A stretch of DNA of 64,000 nucleotides. Origin: Planctomycetia bacterium. GTDB taxonomy: Bacteria; Planctomycetota; Planctomycetia; Pirellulales; UBA1268. Both the position numbers and the translations under genes were made by a program. Numbering within the stretch: the stretch's first letter is position 1; every line of letters begins with the position of its first letter. This document shows, piece after piece, positions 1 to 6,915 of this stretch. The DNA lies in assembly GCA_026401035.1 (NCBI GenBank), contig JAPLNR010000033.1, positions 16,227-80,226 on the forward strand, in the 5' to 3' direction. The notes beneath the pieces are model-generated. The model was not told the origin of the DNA and made no database searches. It saw only the letters and a program-made list of their open reading frames with translations.

Positions 1-52
1 AGCCAGTGTTCTGGCAGATGCTGGGCATCAATGTGGACTGACTGCAGCAGCG

Positions 53-1420
53 TTACTCAAGAGGCGTTAGGAAGTCACGGTATCCCATCGCAGCCGGGTC
101 GACGATGACGTCTGACTGACGAAGCGGTCTGGCCAACGTGAGGCCGTCAAGCGTCCTGCATCTGCTCAGAGCGACGTACGTCTGTCCGTGGGCGAACGCG
201 CGATGACGCATCTCGAAATGAGCGCGATCCAGCGTCTGGCCTTGGCTCTTATGAACCGTCATCGCCCATGCCAAACGGATGGGCAGTTGGGTGAACGTAC
301 CGACCACATCATGCGTGATTTTTCGAATCGCAGGGTCGTACTGGTATCGAATGTTCTCCCATTGGACTGTCTCGATGAGATGCAGTGAGCCGTCGATGTC
401 CACCTGGACCCAGCCTGACCCGACATGAGCAACACGGCCCAGAGTGCCGTTCACCCAACGCTGCGCCAGATCGTTGCGTGCCATCATGATTTTGGCCCCC
501 GGCTTGAGCAGCAGAAGGTCGTCGACCGGATAGAACGACTCCGGAAATATCCCCTCAATCACTGCCTCGAACTTGACGCTCGGGCCCGGAAGCTGGGCGA
601 GCATCATCGCATTGATGTCGTTGGCCGCATTGTTCTTTCCCGTGAGTGTCACAGTGCTGTTTCGAAACACCAGATCGTTGCGGTCATCTACTCGCTGATT
701 CAGGTCCGCAAGATCTTCCGGCGTGACTAAGTTGTTTCGAATTCCGGTAAGGATCTCGCGAAACCGATCGTCGTGATGCCGAAAAGGTTCCCGCAACTCG
801 ACAAGAGAGAAGTGCTCGCGAGGAAACTCGCCGGTTTGGAAAAAGTACGGCCCGGGATACTCCACGCCGAAGAACGCCGCTTCTTCCTTGCCCACGACCG
901 GGGGAAGCTGCGCAAGGTCACCAACAAGGACCAACTGTAGCCCTCCAAAAGGACTCCCGAACTCTCGTCGTGCGCTCCGCAAAGCACGATCGACAGCGGC
1001 CATAACGTCTGATCGGACCATCGACACCTCATCGATGATGAGGGTGTCGAGATCGCGAAGCATCTGACGATTGCGAGAGTTGATAGTCTCGTGCGGTGTT
1101 ACAAACCGCGGCGGAATGCTAAAAAACGAGTGGATGGTTTGGCCGCCCACGTTTACGGCGGCACACCCTGTCGGGGCAAGCACAGCGACGCAACGACCGC
1201 GGGCCCGGGACTCCTCGATAAGTCGCCTTAGTAGCGTCGACTTCCCAGTGCCGGCGTCTCCGGTTAGGAACAGCGAAACACGCTCGTCGACAACGGCAGA
1301 AATCGCCCGCTTGAACTCCGTTGTCTCGCGGTAGCCGGCGATCGACTCGGCCACGGACAAAGGCGTTGCCGCTTCGGCTGGTTCGGTAACCGGATCGGTT
1401 TCGTGTTTCTTTGGGGTCAC
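53..1420 (-). CDS. PIF1/RecD2-like AAA ATP-dependent helicase
   Basis: Walker A GDAGTGKSTLLR, Walker B LIIDEVSMV, C-terminal MTVHKSQGQTLDRA and YVALSRCRTLDGL motifs typical of PIF1/RecD-like helicases. Confidence 0.9.
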   Translation of the reverse strand: MTPKKHETDPVTEPAEAATPLSVAESIAGYRETTEFKRAISAVVDERVSLFLTGDAGTGKSTLLRRLIEESRARGRCVAVLAPTGCAAVNVGGQTIHSFFSIPPRFVTPHETINSRNRQMLRDLDTLIIDEVSMVRSDVMAAVDRALRSARREFGSPFGGLQLVLVGDLAQLPPVVGKEEAAFFGVEYPGPYFFQTGEFPREHFSLVELREPFRHHDDRFREILTGIRNNLVTPEDLADLNQRVDDRNDLVFRNSTVTLTGKNNAANDINAMMLAQLPGPSVKFEAVIEGIFPESFYPVDDLLLLKPGAKIMMARNDLAQRWVNGTLGRVAHVGSGWVQVDIDGSLHLIETVQWENIRYQYDPAIRKITHDVVGTFTQLPIRLAWAMTVHKSQGQTLDRAHFEMRHRAFAHGQTYVALSRCRTLDGLTLARPLRQSDVIVDPAAMGYRDFLTPLE

Positions 1421-1890
1421 CGCTCAAGGCTCACGAACGTCACCTCTTGCAGAACCATCCTTGCTGCATCTGTCATGGAGCGATGAATAGCCTCAGCCCG
1501 TTCCAAGGTCTGCGGGCTGGCCTTCTTGACCGTGATGTTGTCACGCAGCTGTTTGATCAGGTGCTCCATATCGGCCAGGGCTGCATGGGCAGCATCCATG
1601 ACGTTTTCCGGGCGGGAGGACGGCAACCCCATACTTTCCAAAAAGGGGTTCAGATGGTCGCGAAGAAGGTTGTAAATCGCGATTGAGCCATGCGGCTGGT
1701 CAAGCATTCCTTTTGAAGCCACGAAGCCCCAGAGCACGCCATGCTTTTCGTCGCGGCCAGTGACGCGAATGCCTTTGCCGAGAGGTTCCAGAACGACTGA
1801 CCCCGGCAGTATCCTGTGCGGTCCGTGATCAGCGGGCGGTGCGCCGTCGTTGTCATCGACAAGTTGATCGAATGTGCGTTGCGAACTCAT
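1417..1890 (-). CDS. hypothetical protein, translationally coupled upstream of the PIF1-like helicase
   Basis: 157 aa ORF whose stop overlaps the helicase start (1417/1420); no recognised domain. Confidence 0.65.
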   Translation of the reverse strand: MSSQRTFDQLVDDNDGAPPADHGPHRILPGSVVLEPLGKGIRVTGRDEKHGVLWGFVASKGMLDQPHGSIAIYNLLRDHLNPFLESMGLPSSRPENVMDAAHAALADMEHLIKQLRDNITVKKASPQTLERAEAIHRSMTDAARMVLQEVTFVSLER

Positions 1891-1958
1891 GAAACGTCTC
1901 CGATGAAAGAAGTCGGTGGCTCCATCGCTTTGCGACAGAAACGGGCCTGCGTTGTTGA

Positions 1959-4178
1959 TTACACCTCGGCAATGCCCAGTTCCGTCAGATAGTCATAAAC
2001 CCCCTCGTAGAACCCCGGGCTCCGTGTCTTGTCGCGCTTCGCCCCCGGCGGGACGAAGATCACCATCCCCTGCCGGGCCCGCGTGAGCAACACGCGGTAG
2101 GCGTTCTTCAGATACTGCCGCCGCTCGGGCTTCTTCACGTCCGTCCACTTCGCCCCGCGAAAGCTGTGGTAGCTCCAGTCGTCGCCCGACCAGCGTAAGT
2201 CGGCGTCCCACGTGACGATCGTCCAGTCGAGCTCCAGCCCCTGCACCTGAAACTCCGTCGCCGCGTCTTCGAGATAGAGCGACGAGCGGGTGTCTTTCGC
2301 GGGGCTCAGAAACCAGTGGACCGGGTCGATGTCTACCCGAATGTCGATCGCGTGGGGCTTGAGCCGCTGGGCCGACGAGGAGGCCACGAGCCCCGCCCGC
2401 TCCGTGCCCCGCCGCTGCTGGCGGATCCACCGCCGGGCTGCCCGCATGCTCCGGGTGAGCACGATGGGATACTGCTCGCGAAAGGCGGAGAAGAGCTCGC
2501 GGCACGACTCGGCTTCGCCGTCGAGCAGGGCTTTGACGAAGTGGGAGACGTGTTCGGCGCGGAAGGAACGCATCGAGGTGGCGAGGTGGAGGGAGGGGTT
2601 GGTGGAAAGGGTGCCAGGGGCGAAAAAGGAGCCAGCCACCATTTTCGTCGGGTCCAGCGGTGTGGATACGTCACTCGTGAAAATGGTGGCAGGCACCGTT
2701 TTCGCTTCCGTTTTCGCTCTCGATTCCGTGAGCCGAGCGAGGGCACCGGTGGCCGCATACTCGGAGTCGGTCAGATGCGGCGAAATGAAGACGTCCCACG
2801 CGGGAAATACGCTTCGCAGGCTCTCGAGCCACGCGCTGATCCCCGCCTCGCCCGTGTTGATCTCCTGGCCGCCGCCAACGAGACACACTACCACCGCCCA
2901 GTCGGCGTGACGGTCGAGCGCGGAAAGCAGGATGTCGGGCTCGGTCTGCGTGAACCCCGGGATGCCCTTCTTCCGCTTCATGAAGCTCGCGAGCTGCCGG
3001 GCATCCCACGCCCGCTGGGCCTCGTCAAACACCACGACGTGGTCGGCCGGCGCCGCGGGGCTGCGGAGGGTGTCGCTCCGGAAGTGATGAACGTTTTGAA
3101 TGAAGGCCTGCACTTTATTGCGGCAGGTGCCTTTGCGAATCGCTGAGTCTGTGAGCCGAATCCGGTCGTATTCGTCGCGGGCCAGGGCCTCGCGGAGCAC
3201 TGCCACCAGCGGGCCATTGCCCGACAGAAACACCGCGTGGGCCGTGTCGGTTTCCCGGCCATGACGCGTGGCCACGTTCAGCCCCACGAGCGTTTTGCCT
3301 GCTCCGGGCACGCCCGTCACAAACACGATTGCCTTCCGTCCCCGGGCCTTCGCATCGGTGATGATCCGCTCGATGCACTCGCTCGTGGCGGCGAGGTTCA
3401 CGGCCCCGGCGTCGCTGCGGGTGATGTCGTGCACCGTGTGGCGGGCGTAGAGCGACCGGGCCGCCTCGATGATCGTGGGCGTGGGGGAATAGGCGCCCGT
3501 GCCCCATGAAAAGGGGACGCAGCTCTTTTCCTGGGACTCCATTGGCGTCAACGAGCCATCTGAGGAAAAGAGCTGCGTCCCCTTTTCGGTGGCTTCGATA
3601 GCCAGGCGGATCCCGCGGCCGAGCGACTCGCCACTACAGCAAAACGGCGGGCGGACGCCGTCGGCGTGGGGCGGCTTCCAGCGGCGGTCGCTGTCGCCGG
3701 CTTCCGTGGCACAGAGAATCGGGAAGATCGGTGCGGCATGGCTCGGGGCGTGGAAGTTTTTGAGGTCGAGGCCGTAGTCCCAGGCCTGTTCGATGTCGAG
3801 CCGCTCGAATTTCTTCGCGCCCACCTTGAACTCGATCGGGATCACGCACTCTGGGAGCACGAGCACCGCATCGACCCGCCGGCCGAGCCGCGGGATGTCG
3901 AACTCGAGGTGGATCCAGGGGGAAAAGGGGACGCAGCTCTTTTCCTCGGAAAAGAGCTGCGTCCCCTTTTCCAATCCGGCCAAGGCCGCGCGGAGCACGG
4001 GCAGCTGCAGGTGCCACGCGGAGAGCTGCTCGGGGGCGAGCGTGTAGCCCTTGGGGGCGGCGAGCGGCGCATAGGCCTCCGCGTCGCTCGCGGCGAGAAA
4101 CTCGCTCACAGGTGCGGCGTAGAAGGCGGCATTGAGGCGCGGGCCGGGCTGGCCCGGGCCGACGGTCGCTGAGAACAT
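1959..4178 (-). CDS. DUF2075-type ATPase/helicase with N-terminal nuclease-like region; contains three in-frame palindromic repeat insertions
   Basis: Walker A VTGVPGAGKTLVGLNVA; C-terminal LTRARQGMVIFVPP...TRSPGFYEGVYDYL; N-terminal VLPECVIPIEFKVGAKKF resembles a PD-(D/E)xK nuclease. Start placed at MFSATVG; the ORF track extends to 4271. Confidence 0.8.
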   Translation of the reverse strand: MFSATVGPGQPGPRLNAAFYAAPVSEFLAASDAEAYAPLAAPKGYTLAPEQLSAWHLQLPVLRAALAGLEKGTQLFSEEKSCVPFSPWIHLEFDIPRLGRRVDAVLVLPECVIPIEFKVGAKKFERLDIEQAWDYGLDLKNFHAPSHAAPIFPILCATEAGDSDRRWKPPHADGVRPPFCCSGESLGRGIRLAIEATEKGTQLFSSDGSLTPMESQEKSCVPFSWGTGAYSPTPTIIEAARSLYARHTVHDITRSDAGAVNLAATSECIERIITDAKARGRKAIVFVTGVPGAGKTLVGLNVATRHGRETDTAHAVFLSGNGPLVAVLREALARDEYDRIRLTDSAIRKGTCRNKVQAFIQNVHHFRSDTLRSPAAPADHVVVFDEAQRAWDARQLASFMKRKKGIPGFTQTEPDILLSALDRHADWAVVVCLVGGGQEINTGEAGISAWLESLRSVFPAWDVFISPHLTDSEYAATGALARLTESRAKTEAKTVPATIFTSDVSTPLDPTKMVAGSFFAPGTLSTNPSLHLATSMRSFRAEHVSHFVKALLDGEAESCRELFSAFREQYPIVLTRSMRAARRWIRQQRRGTERAGLVASSSAQRLKPHAIDIRVDIDPVHWFLSPAKDTRSSLYLEDAATEFQVQGLELDWTIVTWDADLRWSGDDWSYHSFRGAKWTDVKKPERRQYLKNAYRVLLTRARQGMVIFVPPGAKRDKTRSPGFYEGVYDYLTELGIAEV
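2622..2703. repeat. REP-like palindrome (GAAAATGGTGGCAGGCACCGTTTTC family) inside the DUF2075 ORF
   Basis: Arms gaaaaaggagccagccaccattttc (2622-2646) and gaaaatggtggcaggcaccgttttc (2679-2703), imperfect inverted repeat. Confidence 0.75.
3508..3587. repeat. REP-like palindrome (GAAAAGGGGACGCAGCTCTTTTCC family) inside the DUF2075 ORF
   Basis: Arms gaaaaggggacgcagctcttttcct and aggaaaagagctgcgtccccttttc with ~30 nt loop; translated EKGTQLFSSDGSLTPMESQEKSCVPFS. Confidence 0.9.
3921..3972. repeat. Perfect 52-bp REP-like palindrome inside the DUF2075 ORF
   Basis: ggaaaaggggacgcagctcttttcc-tc-ggaaaagagctgcgtccccttttcc, 25-bp perfect arms; translated EKGTQLFSEEKSCVPFS. Confidence 0.95.
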
Positions 4179-4225
4179 GGCGGGCAGCCTACCAAACCGG
4201 GGGGACAACCTTGGTCCCGGAAGGG

Positions 4226-4253
4226 TTGACAACTGAGTGTACGTGCGTACACT
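4226..4253 (+). promoter_or_regulatory. Candidate sigma70-like promoter with overlapping palindromic operator for the RelE/HTH module
   Basis: TTGACA (4226-4231), 16-nt spacer, TACACT (4248-4253); palindrome gtgtacg-tg-cgtacac at 4237-4252. Confidence 0.55.
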
Positions 4254-4304
4254 TTTTGGCGTCGTTCCCAAATCCGATGCTCTCCCGCCTTGCCTCGACC
4301 CGGA

Positions 4305-4320
4305 ATAGCCTATAGGCTAT
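4305..4320. promoter_or_regulatory. Perfect 16-bp palindrome ATAGCCTATAGGCTAT, candidate TA autoregulatory operator
   Basis: Perfect self-complementarity 8 nt upstream of the toxin ATG at 4329. Confidence 0.5.
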
Positions 4321-4328
4321 AAATACTC

Positions 4329-4703
4329 ATGTGGCCGGTTGCGACAACCGATGTCTTCGATGAGTGGTTTGTGGCTCTAGGCGACGAGGAACGGGCGGAG
4401 ATCGAGGCCAAGGTCAACTTGCTGGAGCTCTTCGGCCCGACACTTGGCAGGCCACATGCCGATACGCTCAACGAGTCGAGGTACCGAAACATGAAGGAGT
4501 TAAGGGCTGACACCGCCGATCACACGCTGCGGATTGCGTTTGCCTTCGACCCCTCGAGAGCGGCGATCCTTCTGGTTGGCGGAGACAAACGCGGCCGATC
4601 GCAGCGGCCGTTCTACCGGCAGTTGATTGCCAAGGCAGACATGCTCTACGCCGAACATCTCGACAAGCTGAAGACGACGGCAAAGAAGCGCGGAGGCAAG
4701 TGA
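4329..4703 (+). CDS. RelE/HigB-type (phage Gp49-like) toxin
   Basis: Small ORF with RYRNMKELRAD...LRIAFAFDPSRAAILLVGGDKRG pattern, followed 1 nt later by an HTH antitoxin ORF. Confidence 0.8.
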   Translation: MWPVATTDVFDEWFVALGDEERAEIEAKVNLLELFGPTLGRPHADTLNESRYRNMKELRADTADHTLRIAFAFDPSRAAILLVGGDKRGRSQRPFYRQLIAKADMLYAEHLDKLKTTAKKRGGK

Positions 4704-4704
4704 C

Positions 4705-5031
4705 GTGGCAAAATCGTTTCGGGAACTCGTGGCACGAACGGGCACCGCCAAGACGCGGCGGATCGCGGCGCGGCGCACCCGGGAACTGCTTGCGGAGATG
4801 GTGCTCAGCGAGATCCGCGAGGCTCTCGGCAAGACCCAGAGCCAGATGGCAAAGGCCGCCGGCATGAAACAGCCGAGCTGGGCCAAGCTCGAAGGCCAAT
4901 CCGACATGATGATTTCGACGCTCCACAAGGTGATGAACGCCATGGGCGGCCAACTGGAAATCAACGTGCGTTTCCCACAGGGCCGAGTGCGGCTGAAGCA
5001 ATTCGGTCTCCGGCCTGTCGCGGCGAAGTAA
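4705..5031 (+). CDS. XRE-family HTH antitoxin (HigA-like)
   Basis: LGKTQSQMAKAAGMKQPSWAKLEGQSDMMISTLHKVMNAMGGQLEI is an HTH_XRE pattern; adjacent to RelE-type toxin. Confidence 0.85.
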   Translation: MAKSFRELVARTGTAKTRRIAARRTRELLAEMVLSEIREALGKTQSQMAKAAGMKQPSWAKLEGQSDMMISTLHKVMNAMGGQLEINVRFPQGRVRLKQFGLRPVAAK

Positions 5032-5039
5032 ACCCATCG

Positions 5040-5237
5040 ATCTGCGCTCCACTTGCATGGTTTCCCCGGCTCATGCACGCCACGCCCGAACAACTGACTC
5101 GCTTTCATATCGCCGGAGCGGGGTACGGAATCCACTGGCCGGAAATCGACGAAGACGTGAGTGTCGAGGGCCTGCTTCGCGGAGCTCCGGCGTCAAGGCG
5201 TTCGGCCATCAGCGCCCAAGCACGCCCGTCCCCATGA
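5040..5237 (+). pseudogene. N-terminally truncated DUF2442 gene remnant
   Basis: Frame reads ICAPLAWFPRLMHATPEQLTRFHIAGAGYGIHWPEIDEDVSVEGLLRGAPASRRSAISAQARPSP*, closely matching ISAPLAWYPRLLHATPEQRTNWQVAGAGYGIHWPEIDEDISVEGLLRGAPAPRPSAKAS at 8726-8986; no start. Confidence 0.85.
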
Positions 5238-5267
5238 GCATCATCAATCGGCGGTGATTGTGCTTCG

Positions 5268-5516
5268 ATGAACAAAGCAGACCGATACACCAAACTCGTC
5301 GTGTGGTCCGATGAAGACAACTGCTTCATCGGCACCTGTCCGGAGTTGTTCTACGGTGGCTGCTACGGCGATGATGCCAAGCAGGTGTTTGCGGAGTTGT
5401 GCGAACTTGCTGAGGAGGCAATTGAAACGCTGGAAGAAGTGGGGAAGCCGTCGCCGAAGCCACTATCGGCGGAGGATCTCGGAAAACTTCTCCCGCGAAG
5501 GGAGGCGCGGGCATGA
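5268..5516 (+). CDS. HicB-family-like antitoxin
   Basis: KLVVWSDEDNCFIGTCPELFYGGCYGDDAKQVFAELCELAEEAIETL resembles the HicB fold. Confidence 0.65.
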   Translation: MNKADRYTKLVVWSDEDNCFIGTCPELFYGGCYGDDAKQVFAELCELAEEAIETLEEVGKPSPKPLSAEDLGKLLPRREARA

Positions 5517-5725
5517 AACTCGCCTATCACGCCGATACGGACTCGCTCTACGTCGAGTTCACGGAACGCCCGGGCGTGGAGAGTACCGAGATCGCGGCCG
5601 GTGTCGTCGTCGACTTCGACGGCCAAGGCCGGGTCGTCGGGATCGATATCGACAATGCCCGCAACAAGGTTGATCTGGACCGTGTTGTCGTCAGCGCCGT
5701 GCCTGGGTTCATCGAGGTCGCATAG
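5513..5725 (+). CDS. DUF2283 family protein
   Basis: MKLAYHADTDSLYVEFTERPGVESTEIAAGVVVDFDGQGRVVGIDIDNAR. Confidence 0.8.
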   Translation: MKLAYHADTDSLYVEFTERPGVESTEIAAGVVVDFDGQGRVVGIDIDNARNKVDLDRVVVSAVPGFIEVA

Positions 5726-5760
5726 TCACGTTGTACAGACAGGTCCGTAAGACACGCGTT

Positions 5761-5985
5761 ATGAAAACCGTAGAAGACATCATTGCCGCCGCCTCGTCAC
5801 TCAGCCCGGCTGAGAGACTGCAGCTTGTCGAGGCGATCTGGGACTCGCTGCTCGAGTCGCCGAATACCATCCCTGCGCCCGACTGGCACCGCCAAGTATT
5901 GGATGAGCGCCGCAAGTCACCAGCGGAGATGCTCGATTGGGAGGAAGTGAAGGCCAGGCTCCGCAAGCGGGCCGGCGAAGGATAG
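5761..5985 (+). CDS. Addiction module component (putative antitoxin)
   Basis: MKTVEDIIAAASSLSPAERLQLVEAIWDSL...DWEEVKARLRK; preceding in-frame ATGs in track (5731) less likely. Confidence 0.75.
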   Translation: MKTVEDIIAAASSLSPAERLQLVEAIWDSLLESPNTIPAPDWHRQVLDERRKSPAEMLDWEEVKARLRKRAGEG

Positions 5986-6042
5986 GGAGGTGTTTCGCTT
6001 GAGCTCGAACCCGAGGAAAAAACGAGCCTGCCACGGGAAGCG

Positions 6043-6507
6043 ATGATGAGTAGACTCAGCGAGGTCCGAAAGGCTCGCAACGCGATGTCAGCCGCCGTGG
6101 GGCACGATGTTCGCAAACTCATCGCCCAGCTGAACGCAGGGCGGGCGGAGTGGCAACTACCGACGATTCCACGGTCGATGGACTGTCCGATCATCGAGTG
6201 GCACTTTCAGCTGCCCAACGGCGCTGAGTGCAAGGTAGTCCGGCGCCTGTTGACGAAAGCCATGACACGCATTCATCCAAGCGATTTTCTCGACCTGATC
6301 CCCGCGATGCTCCAGGCCCCGCATCGTTCGATGCACTGCACGTATGACGAACCCGCGGACGTGATGTACGTCAACTTCGAGCCGGGCGCCGAGGCAACCG
6401 ATAGCGAGCTCGGGACCGATGACATCATCGTGCGCTACCGGCATGACGAGGTGATCGGCCTGACCATCTTCCACGCCAGCCGCCGCGCCCGCGTGAACCG
6501 CGACTAG
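6043..6507 (+). CDS. Composite ORF ending in a DUF2283-like domain
   Basis: C-terminal MHCTYDEPADVMYVNFEPGAEATDSELGTDDIIVRYRHDEVIGLTIFHASRR is DUF2283-like; N-terminal SEVRKARNAMSAAVGHDVRKLIAQL resembles small planctomycete antitoxin N-termini. Confidence 0.55.
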   Translation: MMSRLSEVRKARNAMSAAVGHDVRKLIAQLNAGRAEWQLPTIPRSMDCPIIEWHFQLPNGAECKVVRRLLTKAMTRIHPSDFLDLIPAMLQAPHRSMHCTYDEPADVMYVNFEPGAEATDSELGTDDIIVRYRHDEVIGLTIFHASRRARVNRD

Positions 6508-6528
6508 TAATTCCCTTCAGATCGAAAC

Positions 6529-6759
6529 ATGAGCGGCTTGTCGCCTGAAAACGAACAGTTCCTCGTCCGGGCCGTCTCAACCGGCCTGTATCACGATCGA
6601 ACCGAAGCCCTTGACGACGCGGTCAGCCTGCTGCGGCGTCGCGAAAAGCTGATCGAGGACGTGAACCACGGCATCGATCAGATCAGTCGTGGCGAAACCG
6701 TGCCATTCGATCTCGGCGAGATGAAAGCAGCGCTCCAGCGTCATCTTCAGGCCCGGTAG
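6529..6759 (+). CDS. ParD/CopG-like antitoxin (orphan)
   Basis: LSPENEQFLVRAVSTGLYHDRTEALDDAVSLLRRREKL, typical ParD-like. Confidence 0.75.
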   Translation: MSGLSPENEQFLVRAVSTGLYHDRTEALDDAVSLLRRREKLIEDVNHGIDQISRGETVPFDLGEMKAALQRHLQAR

Positions 6760-6792
6760 CGACGGGCACTCATGCCGCGCAGCCTGCCAAGC

Positions 6793-6814
6793 GAGGGGAC
6801 AACCTTGGTCCCTC
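6793..6814. repeat. GGGGACAACCTTGGTCCC repeat, second copy of the one at 4201-4218
   Basis: Identical 18-nt core in both copies plus related flank gcagcct(a/g)ccaa. Confidence 0.6.
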
Positions 6815-6830
6815 TGCCGTCGGAAATCCG

Positions 6831-6891
6831 TTGCAACGTTCCGAATCGCCCATAGACTACCCCACGGCCGCGGGGTGTCATTCCCCGCGGC
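6831..6891 (+). promoter_or_regulatory. Candidate promoter and leader hairpin of the Mg-chelatase-like gene
   Basis: TTGCAA-N16-TAGACT (6831-6858) then 9-bp stem gccgcgggg-tgtcatt-ccccgcggc (6867-6891), upstream of ATG 6916. Confidence 0.4.
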
Positions 6892-6915
6892 AGTTTCCCC
6901 GGGAGAAGGCCTCGA

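Noticed and set aside
4310-4513. 67-aa minus-strand ORF over the RelE-like gene
   Set aside because: Antisense to a well-supported toxin gene, no motif.
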